DNA of 64,000 bases from contig OV884058.1 in NCBI GenBank assembly GCA_930367215.1, positions 166,948,478 through 167,012,477 on the forward strand. Reading direction: 5' to 3'. Under the pieces are notes generated by a model that did no database searches, was not told the DNA's origin, and saw only the letters and a program-made list of their open reading frames with translations. How positions within the stretch are numbered: position 1 is the stretch's first letter; every line of letters begins with the position of its first letter. Shown here piece after piece: positions 12,111 to 23,268 of the stretch. Made by a program: the position numbers and the translations under genes. This DNA comes from Pollenia angustigena. Lineage: Eukaryota > Arthropoda > Insecta > Diptera > Polleniidae.

Positions 12111-12841
12111 CCGTAAATAATTTAAAAATTGTTTAAAATTGGAAAATTAATTTAGGAAACAAACATTTTCTCAAATTCTATATGATTTGTGCAACTATGT
12201 GTGTAGTGAAAATTGCTTTAAATACGAATATGTTTAAAGAAAATCGTACTTACACAATCAATGAGTTAATTGTTTTGAGCTTAGTAACGCTTTTCTCCTT
12301 TCTAATATGGCTTACAGCAATGTTATGGTTTTCCTGGCCAAATGCTTCGTTTGTGGTGTTTGCTTCTTAAACGCAAATGGAGTAATTTCATATATTTCTG
12401 AAATGCCATAAAATGGAAATAATTCCGTTGACGTTACACATTTTAATGGCCATTTTCTCATTAGGCAATTATCTTTTTTCCCAACGAAAAACTGCACATT
12501 AAAGAAATTTGGTTTTCTCAATGTCTCATTTGCTTCAATTTTATCGCAAAGCTAACCGGCACTCATCTGGCAATTATTTATTTTCCTTTTATTTGCCGTA
12601 CAGATAAATCCAATCAGCTGACTCCCAACTTTTACATGTATTTTGAGTGGCGTTGCCAGCTGAAAACAATGTTTTTTGTCAGTATATTGAGAAACCCAAA
12701 ATCGTTAACGGACAGTTTATCGGTCCAATAAATTTATGTTGACATTAAGTAACAGGCAGTTTGTCGATACATTGAGAAAATGGCCATAAGTGTATTTCTC
12801 TATATAATTGTTGCATATTCAATCAAAAGTTTAAAATATTT

Positions 12842-13136
12842 ACCCCAATTTCAGTTAAAACTAACTATTAAGGCTCAGTTAGCCGGGAGTAACAGTAACG
12901 TTGCAAATCAGCTGTTTAATATTGTTGTATGTAAAGCAATTAGAACGATTACAGTTAGCAGTAAGATATTACGTCTCAATCTGTAAGAAATAGATTGGTC
13001 TTACTTTTTTACGGTAAGGTTACTGTTACTGTTACTCCCGGCTAACTGAGCCTTTACTTTAACTGCCAGCTTACAATATGTTTTGACAGCTCAAACTAAT
13101 AGTTAATTATAGCTGAACTTGGTGAAATTGGGGGTT
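12842..13136. mobile_element. Palindromic MITE (family P), copy 2, split by a smaller MITE
   Basis: The right end TAGTTAATTATAGCTGAACT followed by TGGTGAAATTGGGGG is family P. The left end ACCCCAATTTCAGTTAAAAC is a diverged partner. The 183-bp MITE at 12871-13053 interrupts it, giving a nest three levels deep within the hAT element. Confidence 0.6.
12871..13053. mobile_element. Harbinger-like MITE with TTA duplication
   Basis: The inverted ends AGGCTCAGTTAGCCGGGAGT are near-perfect and continue through AACAGTAAC. TTA flanks both sides (12868-12870 and 13054-13056), which fits the 3-bp TWA duplication of PIF/Harbinger transposons. Non-coding, 183 bp. Confidence 0.75.
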
Positions 13137-13265
13137 ACTAATTAAAACAAATGAATATGTTTTCGTCAAAAAAAAATGTACTGTTTTTTTCTTGATTGTA
13201 CTGTTTTTTTTTGTATTCAATGTACTGTTTTTCCGAATATAAAATCTGGCTACCCTAATTGCGTT

Positions 13266-14253
13266 ATAATCTTAAAAATAAATTTATTTTATTATCAAAG
13301 TAATAATTATTTTAATTATATTCATTGATAGTTTAAGGTTTTGTAAGTATCCATTTTCAAACACAAATATAGTGTTTAACGGAATTATTTTAGATTTAAA
13401 AATTATTTCTTTTTTAACTTAGGTCTTTAATTCTTCATAATGGAATTTTTTTCAAATAAAAATTTATTAACCCAACACACACATTACAAACACTGCATTT
13501 AATATTGAATAAAACTTACCCTTTTTTCTTTAGTAGAAGCGCTGACTTAATAACAGTTATCTCTTTTCAATGTTACAACTGTTTCAGTATCGCTTAAAGT
13601 TAAGGGAATAATAAACCACACAAAATGCTTGGCAAACACACACATTGTTTCCGTTTGGGGTTTGACACAAATATTCTCCGTACAAACATTAATTTTCATT
13701 TTTGTTTTGTTTTCAATGAATGCAGAAGCCAATAGTGCTGCGGCAATTTTGTTGCTTTATGCTTAAAACGGAGAAAAAATTATAAAAAAGGCAAAAAATT
13801 TAAAGTAAAAAGTGATTTAAACAACGAGATGTTTTGTGACAAGCAATACTACTAAAAAAATTTCATTTTATATTAAAAATGACTTGAATTGAATACATTT
13901 AGCATTAGACGCCACAAAAAGTTTGACAAAAATCCAACATGTCTGCAAAATATTAAAAATGTTTAATATTTCTGCAAACATTGCTTCAAATGTTTGTCCA
14001 AACAGCAAACACCCCAATTAACAACACAAAATGTTTGTACAAACGATAATTTTGACATGTTTGCCATGCCATTTGTGACGTTTATTAAGCCCTTTAGTAT
14101 ACTATTATCAAACAAACAAAAAGTAATCGTCTTTTAAGTGTTAGTCAAAAAATTGGCATTTTTAGAGCAAAAATCGGCAAATCGGCACATTGATAATTAA
14201 GGGGCAAAAAATCGGCAAAATGCCGATAAATCGGCAAAAATGGCAGACCTGTG
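13266..14253. other. AT-rich stretch; possible hAT right end near 14150-14250
   Basis: No gene is seen. Between 14150 and 14250 the motif ATCGGCAAAA recurs about four times and ends in GGCAGACCTG, which looks like the right end of a hAT element (inverted: CAGGTCTGCC). No left partner or target duplication was found. Confidence 0.35.
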
Positions 14254-14939
14254 CCCATGTTCTGTAACTCTCGGGTCGAGAAAGTTTTCGATTGAAATGT
14301 GTGAAATGAAACAAAAATGCCATAAATTGAAACAAACAGCTGTTTTTCTCACTTAACTGTGTCTGTAACTTTTTTTTGGCGAGTACAAGCTGTCACGTAA
14401 GGAAATTACTAGCCAATTTACAGAAAAAGTGTGTCAGTAACATTTTGGTGAGAAAAGTTCCCGCTTTGAACTGTCAAATAAACTCACGAATAAAAACAAT
14501 TAAAAATGCAAAATGCAAAGAATAATAATAATATTTTATTCTTTTTTTTCATTGTTTTATTATTTTGCTTTTAATATTTTTATAAAATATATGAATGTCT
14601 TCAAAGCTCGTTTGCAAACAACAAACATTAAAGTCGCTCTTTACACAATTTGGTATAGCCGACGGTTGTGTTTTCGCCGCCGTCGTTGAAAAATTTTTAA
14701 TAAAAGTAAATTTTGGTCGCCGTCAACGATATGTGTTACTGGCGTTCTGAACGTCTGCAATGCCACATCGGCTTCGAGTGCAATATTGTGACATTTATAA
14801 CGTTACGACGTAATCTCTTTTGATAGTTTTCGACATGAGTTACAGACACACATTTTTCTCACTTTTCGAGAAACGATGGAATATTTTGTTTCACATCTTT
14901 TCGATGCAAGAAGTTCTCACTAAAGTTACAGAACATGGG
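14254..14939. mobile_element. CCC-ended TIR element (CCCATGTTCTGTAACT)
   Basis: Perfect 16-bp inverted ends CCCATGTTCTGTAACT enclose about 690 bp. Internal half-matching motifs (GTGTCTGTAACTTTT, AGTTACAGACACAC) form further inverted repeats near each end. No coding sequence and no clear target duplication, so the superfamily is open. Confidence 0.65.
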
Positions 14940-15183
14940 TACTGGTGTGAATTAATTTCTACAATTGTGGTATGGTCTGGGCACCAATACTTTAGAGCAG
15001 TGATAACCAAGCCCCGAACGCACGCAAACAAAGATATTATGTACTTGGGTGCGGTCGCAGAGACTGATGATAGCCTGATGTTTTGAAACGAACAAAGTTG
15101 TTGTATACATGTGAATTGCCGACCGTGTCTGTGTGAAAAATACGATTATTAACTTACTCGCGAGCCTATGGAGTGGTTATCAC

Positions 15184-16383
15184 CAGCGATGCCAACTTAG
15201 TGCTTTTGGCACTATTTATGGTGCTTTTTGATGCCTCAAAACGCCAAAATTTTATCCTTAGTGCCAAACTAAGAAAAAGCACTAACTTGGTGCTTTTTCA
15301 ATTTTTCCTTAGTGCCTTCAGTGCTTTTTACAATTTTTATTTTTTTCTATAATTTTTTAAAACTTTGATTATAAAGAGGATGACTTAGATGAGATTTGCT
15401 ATTTGGCGTACAATTTTAAGAAGGCCTGCAAAGATTTTAAGATTTCAAATGATAAAAAAAGTGATGAAAGATAATTTATTTACGAGGTTAGAGCAAGGCT
15501 TCCTAGCAATTTATTAAGCAATCGTAATAAAAATTATGTATTTGTTTTCAGTAAACATTTTTTTAAAGATGTAGACACTGTTTCTAACATAGAAAAAGGA
15601 CACAAAGACTTTAAAAACAAAAAAAGAGCCGTAACTTGATATAAGCAAAGTGTTTAATAAATTAACAACAGCTGACAGAAAATGCTTTTATAACGAGCGT
15701 TGTGTAACCTGCCATTTTTCATGCGCTTTAGTTTTCAAACACACGACACTCGTCTCCGATTAACCGAGTGTTGTACACTTCTACCTCTATTGCTATTGCA
15801 AAAAGGTTGACTAAGTATCAGAATACAAACATACATGTTTTTCTATTTTGCACCTTATGTGTGTTCTTCATTCAGAAGCGTACATAGGTTAAAATAATTG
15901 GACAATATCATACGCCAATTTTTTTATTAAACTTTGGACGATTTTAATATAGAATTATTTAAACGATAAAATATAAGGTTTTGTATTAAAAAAAATAATG
16001 GCCGGTCATTGCAAATTTTCGGTAATTGCAACAGGTACGATTTTTTCTGTTTTATTGCTAATTCAAACACAGCTGATAGTGATACAAGTGATTTGGATGA
16101 TATTGTTATTGAAGATAATAATAATACAATTAAAAAGGTTTATATACGAATGTAAATATATTTTTTTTTTATTAAATTTTAAATGAAAATCCCCAATCAA
16201 AGCCGTCGCCTTTTTTTAAATTTTGGAGGTATGTATTATTTTGCACAGCCGAGTAAAACTTGTTTTGTGTTTAATTAAATTGTAAAAATGGCTTAGTGCT
16301 TTTTAACGCTTTTTTTTTTTATCGAAATAGTGCTTTTTTTAAATTTTAAAGTGCTTTTTGCTCTCAAAAAGTTGGCATCACTG
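15184..16383. mobile_element. Non-autonomous hAT element with AGTGCTTTTT subterminal repeats
   Basis: The inverted ends CAGCGATGCCAACTT and CAGTGATGCCAACTT are flanked by a perfect 8-bp duplication GTTATCAC (15176-15183 and 16384-16391). Many copies of AGTGCTTTTT crowd both ends. The middle has only short broken frames, one with an acidic stretch (DTSDLDDIVIED near 16080-16115) that could be a transposase remnant. Length 1200 bp. Confidence 0.9.
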
Positions 16384-16579
16384 GTTATCACTGCTTTAGA
16401 GCATAGTCCGCCAAATTTCTTGTTTATCTTGGTTGTTTATTTTTGAGCGTAATTGTTTTTTTGTTCAGTGTTATCTAGTAAAAATACAAATTATTTTCTC
16501 ATGCTCTCTTTATTAGTGTGGGAGCATTCACACATGTGCGGTGTTTTGCAGACCTCTGCTTTAGAGCAAGCAGTGCAAT

Positions 16580-17144
16580 CAGCGTTGCCACGACCAAAAT
16601 AAAGTTGTAACCAAAATGTAAAAATAAAGTAACCAAAAACGAAAAAAAGTAACCAAAATTTAACCGATGGACGGAACAATAGGCTATATAATGTTTTGAA
16701 ATTTTTGGTGGAAGTGGGACCTCCTATACTAAGTTTTCACTTATTTTCGTAAATTTTAAAACCTTTATGAGCTATAGTTTTCAACCTTTGGTGGAATATA
16801 ATCATATTAAACGGGATGGGATCGGAAGCCTTTGACCTTATCGTTTATCTAGAAAAGTGTTTTAGTTAGCCCTATAAAGCATGAAGTGTAGCAGATAATG
16901 GCCATCTAAACTTTAAAGTACTTTTTATGGTTAACTTGATAGTCTGTTGATGATGAAAAAAAGTATTGGTTTTAGATGCACAAATACATCACACAATTTT
17001 GTAAGGGTCGAAATTGGTTATTTTTGTGTTGAAAAAAGTAACCAAAATGGAAAAAAATATACAAGTTCACATTGAGGAAAAAAGTAACCAATTTTGGTTA
17101 AAAGTAACCAATTTTGGTTAAAAGTAACCAAAACTGCAACGCTG
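16580..17144. mobile_element. Non-autonomous hAT element with AAGTAACCAAAA subterminal repeats
   Basis: The inverted ends CAGCGTTGCCAC and CAGCGTTGCAGT are flanked by a perfect 8-bp duplication AGTGCAAT (16572-16579 and 17145-17152). AAGTAACCAAAA occurs about three times near the left end and four to five times near the right end. Non-coding, 565 bp. Confidence 0.88.
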
Positions 17145-17152
17145 AGTGCAAT

Positions 17153-18372
17153 ATATTGGTTTCTATAGCTCCTATAAGGGGCATATAGCTTATTTTTATA
17201 AAGATGATAGTAAAACGGTGAAAATATGTTTAACAGAGTACAAAAAATATTGTCTTAAAAAGTAAGTTTCTTTTGGATTTGGTATCCCGCTAAAAGCCCT
17301 TATACAAAGTTTGTTCGTACTTAAAAAATCAAGCTAATAAGTCTTCGTCTGAATTTCATATTAAAGTATTCATATAGTTCATAATATGTAAATGAAGTAT
17401 AACAAGGAACACAATAATAGTTTTATTATTTTTCAAAGAGACCAAAGTCCGATTGATGTAGGAAATTGGTTTTTTCTACTGATACATATCTGGAAACATA
17501 ATTTCATTAATTTTATTTTTCAATTCTCCAACCCTAGTCCAAAAGGCTTCAATTTTAAATGCTGTAAGTTTTTAAATTGTACTAAAGAAGTAATTGGGGT
17601 GCTTCAGTACTTTTGCAATGCTAATAGTACTGAAAAAAGTACAATTATACTAACTTTGTCATCCCTGGTACAGGTAAACAATTGAAGCACAGCCGCAAAT
17701 AATGTTGTAAGATAACCGTTAACCTTACTCTCTAACACAGCTCAAACATCAAATCACCCAAAGTTAGGCACCTTAACGCCTTCAAAATGACATACAGTGT
17801 ATGAACGTTGTAAGTTTCTAATAAAATGATGTAACCGAAATGGTTTTGCAGTGCGGAATAATGTTTTAAAAGCCTTTTGCATAAGATTTTTATTATCATT
17901 TTTTTAATAATATAAAAAAACGTTTTTTAAAACAAATAATCCTACCAGTCAAAAAACGTTTTTTTGCTCTCCTGAAAAATTATTATTTTGTAACTTAAAA
18001 CGTTATTCGCTGTGCTTCAATTGTTGTTACCTGCATAAAAGTGCACCTAAAGAAAAATGTTTAAAAGAAGAATAAAAAGCGTTTTTATCAATAAATTGAT
18101 ATTCATTTTAAAATTTTAAAAAATTGGATATGTGTGCAAATATTTTAAAGGTGCCCAAAAATATGATAAATATGCAGGAATACAAAGGGCACGTAAACAA
18201 GGATTTTGAAGAATAATTACAGAAAATATGAATTGTGGGCAGTTAAGTCGAAGATTTCTCTATAACGTGTTAAATTCCCAATTTTTATTTTTGATAAATA
18301 CACTGAAATTAATTGTTGATTCAAAAGCTAGTTCATATGCATCCTATCCTATGGTTGCTTAAGCCAGATCAT
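17153..18372. other. AT-rich stretch with no recognised gene
   Basis: The longest frame (17392-17685, 97 codons) shows no known motif. An inverted pair around AAAAAACGTTTTTT at about 17915-17965 is the only structure noticed. This region could hold parts of a long Vps33B intron, but no exon was identified. Confidence 0.35.
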
Positions 18373-18375
18373 CAG

Positions 18376-19154
18376 GAGGCTTATTCTGAATTGCGATGCG
18401 AAAATCAATGCGATGCGCAAATGAAATGCGATTCGAAAGAAAATTGGTATTCTGTTAGACTTTCGCAATTTATTTCAAAACGCTGCTCAAATATACGTCA
18501 GTGTCAATAAACGTCAAATTAAAAATAAATAAATTGTTTGTGGTTGGCTCTGAAAATTGTTAAAAAAATTTATTTAGGACATTCTGTAATAAAAAAAATA
18601 ATACAAATGGATTTTGTGGCACTGTGGTTCGAAGACGAAGAAAATGAAAATGTTTTGTGTGTACTTTAAAATCGGCCCAAACCTATTAAAATGAATTTTA
18701 AAGTCAAATATTTTTGAACTGGTTTATATATTTCATACTTTTTCCATCCTGCAGCTTCTCTAATAGGTGGTCCATTGATATTTGCCGACTGACGTGCATT
18801 TGGTGTTTTCAAATGGCTTCTTGCCAGTTGGCTGTGCTTGTTCATAAATTCTATCATTATTTCAAATTGACGCAGTTTGGTGGTATTATTGCTTGCTTCC
18901 CTGAATTAAATAATAAATACATGAATAAATAAATAAAATATTATCTTTCACTAACATGTTTGTACTTTGCGAATGCTATTTTGTTGTCGAATAAATTTTG
19001 CGAATTTGACATTTGTTTTCGCAATGTAGAATACCAACTTGTCACCTTTTCGCATTTGAAATGCGATTAAAAAAAAAACTTTGCGAATATCGTAATACAG
19101 AATAGCAATTTTTCGCATATATGCATTTTCGCATCGCAATTCAGAATAAGCCTC
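18376..19154. mobile_element. PIF/Harbinger deletion derivative, CAG target duplication
   Basis: Inverted ends GAGGCTTATTCTGAATTGCG, continuing ATGCGAAAA, are flanked by CAG (18373-18375 and 19155-19157). It keeps scraps of two divergent genes. On plus, 18607-18669 gives a short frame beginning MDFVALWFEDEENEN, of the type that starts PIF/Harbinger DDE transposases. On minus, about 18902-18666 gives a Myb/SANT-like segment. That two-gene divergent layout is the PIF/Harbinger arrangement. The ATTGCGATGCGAAA core of the ends is shared with the MITEs at 30902 and 31170. Confidence 0.8.
18666..18902 (-). pseudogene. Myb/SANT-like DNA-binding protein fragment of the Harbinger element
   Basis: The minus frame reads through TTKLRQFEIMIEFMNKHSQL, then RSHLKTPNARQSANINGPPI and EAAGWKKYEIYK. 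This is the pattern of the Myb/SANT-like (trihelix/MADF-like) accessory protein of PIF/Harbinger transposons, whose usual motif is LNGPPxR...GWKKVW. It is truncated after GWKKYEIYKPVQ and lacks much of the middle, so it cannot encode a working protein. Confidence 0.6.
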
Positions 19155-19667
19155 CAGGAAATCTTTATCCAAAAAAAGCTTAAGATATACAAATAAAACT
19201 TTAAAACGAATAAGAATTATAAACATTCAATTCACTTTTATTAGGATGAAGGCATCATATATATGAATTGGTATTCAAAACTGTATTTGAAATCAAAATT
19301 CCTTCTTATAAAATTAAAAATAAAACTACACCGTTTTAAGTTGAAATTGAGACAATCCAAATTAATATTGAGAAAATACAAAGTGATATTAAGAATTCCA
19401 ATTTGATAATGAAAAAATACAAATTGATATTAAGAAATCCAAAGTGATATTGAGAAAATACAAATTGATATTAAGAATTCCAATTTGATGTTGAGAAAAT
19501 ACAAATTGATATTAAGAAATCCAAATTGATATTGAGAAAATACAAATTGAAATTGAGATAAAACAAATGTATAATAAACATTACAAATCGCAATACATAT
19601 TGCGTTGCATCAATACCCACCATTACGCTGCAGGAGCTGAAATAAAACGTTCAAGAGTTTCAGAAAT

Positions 19668-20952
19668 ATGTCACAACGACAACAATTTCAAATGAACAGC
19701 AAGAAAAACAAACAAAAACGGGCGAAATATGTTGAGGAATTAAAAAATTTAATTCAAAGTGGAAAACAAATAATTTGGATTGATGAAACTAATTTCAATT
19801 TGTTCTGCAGAAGAACTCGAGGATGGACCAGAAAAGGCTTAAGAGCTACAATACACCTACCATCTTTCCGAGGTCCAAATGTCCACCTAATCGGGGGAAT
19901 AGCATCCTCTGGAGTAATTCTTATGACTAGAAAACGAGGATCATTCAGAATGCAAGACGCAAGAGAGTGGGTAATCGTGATGGGATACTATCGATATTTT
20001 CTACTATCGACTGAATGTTTGTACTTGTGCAGGAAAACTTTGATTAGTTTTTTACAAGGCTACAGTTCGTTGTTTTTATCATTTATTGAATGTATGAGAC
20101 GTATGTATATACGCACGTTATTTTAGATGGTAGTTTTATAAAAATTGATAAGTACCGTTCTGAAGGAACCGAAGTAAAAGGGACTATAAGAAATTCCATT
20201 GCAACTTTAAAAAAATTTCTAAATTCTAAGCCCAAAAATGTAATCAAACTAGCGGACTTCTCCTCTAATTGTCGTTCATTGTTTTGTCTTATGCTTGCAA
20301 TTGCATTTGGATTTGAGATTGTATTTTTACAAGATTACAAAAATATTTGACATTTCAGTCCCTATAAAATGTAAAAATTTCGACTTAAAGGCCTTTAATT
20401 AGCAATACAAATCACTGCTAAGTAATCCATACCACTTGCCATTCTTGTTGTTCGTATTCATTGCTGTAATTCAGCACGAATAAATAATAGCAACTAAAAA
20501 TTTGAGGCAAAAAACTGTGTGTGTATAGCTGCTGTAAGATGTCTTCATAGCTGTATTTTAAATAATAAAAATATCGATATTTATATTTTGCCTATCGATA
20601 TTTTAAAACTATCGATAATATCGATAGTATATCGATAGTTTCCCAGCACTAGTGATTAAACAGCTTGATGAATCGATGGGAGAAATTAGGAAACCTCTTA
20701 CAAGATTTAGTTGTGTGTGATAATGCACCATTTCATAGCCAAATGGAAATAATTTTTAAAAATTCACCAGCGACTCTTCTTCGATTGGCTCCTTATAGCC
20801 CAATGTTGAAACCAATTGAGTTAATATGGTCCAACATGGATTTGGATGGTGTTATCGACGAAGCTCAGGCTACTATAACCACAGTTGACTGTGCAGAGGA
20901 GTACAACATTTTACCAAAGAGCAATAGAACTGGAGAATATGCCTGTTGGTGA
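19668..20952 (+). pseudogene. IS630/Tc1/mariner DDE transposase, split by a hAT insertion
   Basis: The 5' part (19668-19974) carries the first catalytic Asp in IIWIDETNFNLFCRRTRGWT and a GSFRMQDAREWV stretch. The 3' part (from 20660) carries the second Asp in VVCDNAPFHSQ and the last acid in LAPYSPMLKPIELIW, with 32 residues between D and E. Removing the insertion plus one copy of its 8-bp duplication joins the halves in one open frame (DAREWV then NSLMNRWEKL), so the gene broke by insertion rather than decay. The helix-turn-helix N-terminus is short or missing; the frame gives only about 200 residues against the usual 330-350. Confidence 0.75.
19975..20651. mobile_element. hAT-like element with TATCGATA subterminal repeats
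   Basis: The inverted ends TCGTGATGGGATACTATCGA and TAGTGCTGGGAAACTATCGA sit between GTGGGTAA (19967-19974) and GTGATTAA (20652-20659), an 8-bp duplication with two mismatches. The interrupted transposase frame is restored on removal, which supports these limits. TATCGATA repeats cluster near the right end (20570-20640). An 86-codon frame at 20090-20350 has no recognised motif. Confidence 0.75.
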
Positions 20953-21933
20953 ATAATTTTTTATACACATGTTTTAATATCAATTTGTATTTTCTCAATA
21001 TCAAATTGGAATTCTTAATATCAATTTGGAATTCTTAATATTAATTTGTATTTTCTCAATATCAATTTAGATTTCTTATTATCAAATTGCATTTTCTCAA
21101 TATCAATTTGGATTTCTTAATATCAATTTGTATTTTCTCAACATCAATTTGGATTTCTTAATATCAATTTGTATTTCCCCAACATCAATTCGTTTTTCTG
21201 AATATTAATTTGTATTTTCTCAATTTCAACTTAAAAGGGTGTAGAAATACATAACCATGAATACAATGTAACTTGGCCATAAAAGCATCCTATCAAGTTT
21301 TGTGTTTTATAAAAGCTGTTAAGAGGTTTGAATGTGTGGATTCAAGTAATCAACTCCTTATTATTACGAATGCATTTTCGTTTCGTGCAGATAAAAAAAT
21401 TCAAGACTTTGTTTCAATAACAAGCGATAATTTATTTAGTCGATATGTAATAGATTGATTTTCCCACCAAAAACACATCAGTTTGGTATAAGAATTCATC
21501 CTTTTTAAACGCAAAATCAAAAGTGATACACTTGAAAGCGTTAATGACAATGCTAAAAAAACCACACATAACAATTACATTGACTTTTTACAGTGCAAGA
21601 AGAACGAAGGCAATATGTATTACAATGCGTGGAATATCATAGAAATATGTATTCAAATTGTTAAAAAGTTATATTAAAAAGAAAATATGCTGCAACATAA
21701 CATGCCAACGAAATAAAATACTACCTGTTTATTCAAAAACGCATATTCTTCTCTTTGAATCCCTGTCGATTAGGAAAGGCGTGCTCGAAGGGGCGTAAAA
21801 TTACATATGAATTACAATTTTAAAAATAAGGGACGCTCATATTTACATACATAAAATCCTTGAATAATTTTGCTATTCTCTAAATTAACCTATAAATTAA
21901 AGAAAAACACAAATAACTACTCAAAATTGTTAC

Positions 21934-22598
21934 TAGGGCTTCTAATCGGGAAATCCCGATCCCGGAAGTCCCGGGATTTTCGGGATTAGACGAATACCGA
22001 ATCTCGGGATTTCTGATTTTTAATCCCGGGATTTTCGGGATCTCGATTTTTTTTATATTTTGTATTAATTTTACATATTTTTTTTATATCCAAATTTTTA
22101 ATATTTTTAATTAGGCTTAAGTTCATGAAATTTATTTTTTATTAAATTATTTTTATGAAGGAAGGAATTTTACAACATGAAAATTAATTAAAATTGTTAT
22201 TGATAATCTTTCATTCTTGACGTGGCTCGGGCTCGAACCCTGGCCGGCAGGATTTCCAAATTTTTAAAAGTTTTGTTTATTCAAAAATAAACAAAACCTA
22301 CTTAAACAAAAACTATGCTACCTTTCATTTGAGAAAACAATAATTTCAATATGTACAATTTATAAATAAAAAAAAATTTTGTTCAAAATATATCGATTAA
22401 ATAAGTAAAAAGGATTTTTTATTAAATCCTGTACACAATTTTTAAAATACATTTGGAAATGGTGTAATTTTTATATCAATAATCAAATATTGATAAAAAT
22501 AAAATTTTTATGATTTTTTGTTTGTAATTATTATTTATTATTTCCAGAAATCAGAATCCCGAAATATTTTCTTCAATCCCGAATTCCGGGAAGCCCTA
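21934..22598. mobile_element. Non-autonomous hAT element with CCCGGGATTTTCGGGAT repeats
   Basis: Inverted ends TAGGGCTTC are flanked by a perfect 8-bp duplication ATTGTTAC (21926-21933 and 22599-22606). The left 120 bp is a run of self-complementary CCCGGGATTTTCGGGAT units, and the right 50 bp has two inverted counterparts. A truncated family T repeat (22086-22256) is nested inside. Non-coding. Confidence 0.9.
22086..22256 (+). repeat. Family T repeat, copy 3 (truncated)
   Basis: Matches the start of the copy at 7170 from TTTTTAATTAGGCTTAAGTTC through GGGCTCGAACCCTGGCCGGC and stops in the tRNA-like part. It lies inside the hAT element at 21934-22598. Confidence 0.7.
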
Positions 22599-22767
22599 AT
22601 TGTTACTCAATTAAACTGGAAATTGATTAACCAGAATACCATAGTCCCGTACATTACAGAAAATTGAGGTCGCACTGTATACGATTTTTTTAGTTTTACT
22701 TATTTAAGCAATTATTGTATTCATTTTTTTATTTTATTTAATAAATATTTATTTACAATAAATAAAA

Positions 22768-22825
22768 ACTTAAGTCAAGGCCCATCTATCTTGCGCAGAC
22801 CTTTTCAATGGGCCTTGACTTAAGT
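22768..22825. repeat. Perfect 18-bp hairpin with 22-nt loop
   Basis: ACTTAAGTCAAGGCCCAT (22768-22785) is followed after 22 nt by its exact complement (22808-22825). A perfect stem of this length is unlikely by chance. It could be the remnant of a tiny MITE or a transcribed hairpin within the presumed Vps33B intron. Confidence 0.7.
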
Positions 22826-22914
22826 AATATAACAAGCCTAAGATTTTAAACCCAGAGGATTTAATATGTATTAAAATACAAATGTTTTTCTGATTTTTTT
22901 TTTTGTAAAAATTG

Positions 22915-23124
22915 CAAGGTTGGATACCGAAACGAATTTCGGCATCGGTATTAAACTTTTTTTTTATATCGGTATACCGTGTGAAACTTTTAATTTTTTT
23001 TTGTACCGATATAATACCGGTATTAAGGGAAACGGTATACGTATACCGGTATTTTTTGCAAAAAACTAATTTCGTTATCTGTACCAATCAATTTAAACGG
23101 TATTGGTATCAGTTACCAACCTTG
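22915..23124. mobile_element. Short hAT-like MITE with GGTATACCGGTATT motifs
   Basis: The inverted ends CAAGGTTGGATACCG and CAAGGTTGGTAACTG enclose 210 bp crowded with ATCGGTAT/ATACCGGTAT motifs. The flanks (AAAAATTG and AAAATATA) are not a convincing duplication, so the hAT assignment rests on end shape and subterminal repeats only. Confidence 0.55.
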
Positions 23125-23268
23125 AAAATATAACTGATTTAAGTATTTGTTTAAGGAATTAAAATTAGAAAACACGTACATATGTATTTGTTTTATTTAT
23201 TTCTTGCATTACCTATAACATAGCCTTTAAAGGTCACCACTAAATAATTAAATTTTCTTTTCTTTAAG

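Larger units (their letters stand above)
11290..13257. mobile_element. Non-autonomous hAT element with TGTACTGTTTT subterminal repeats
   Basis: The ends TAGGGTTGCCA and TAGGGTAGCCA (inverted) are flanked by a perfect 8-bp duplication ATTGCGTT (11282-11289 and 13258-13265). Eight-base duplications and YAGNG-type ends are hAT hallmarks. The first 130 bp and last 90 bp carry many copies of TGTACTGTTTT. No transposase frame is present. Three smaller palindromic MITEs are nested inside (12007-12110, 12842-13136 and 12871-13053). Confidence 0.9.
19327..21243 (+). mobile_element. Tc1/mariner-type element with long repetitive TIRs
   Basis: The ends TACACCGTTTTAAGTTGAAA and TACACCCTTTTAAGTTGAAA (inverted) start at TA. 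Each arm of about 230-270 bp is built of tandem units of roughly 20 bp, alternating AAATTGATATTAAGAAATCC and AAATTGATATTGAGAAAATAC types. The interior codes for a DDE transposase split by a 677-bp hAT insertion (19975-20651). TA at each end fits the Tc1/mariner TA duplication. Confidence 0.8.
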
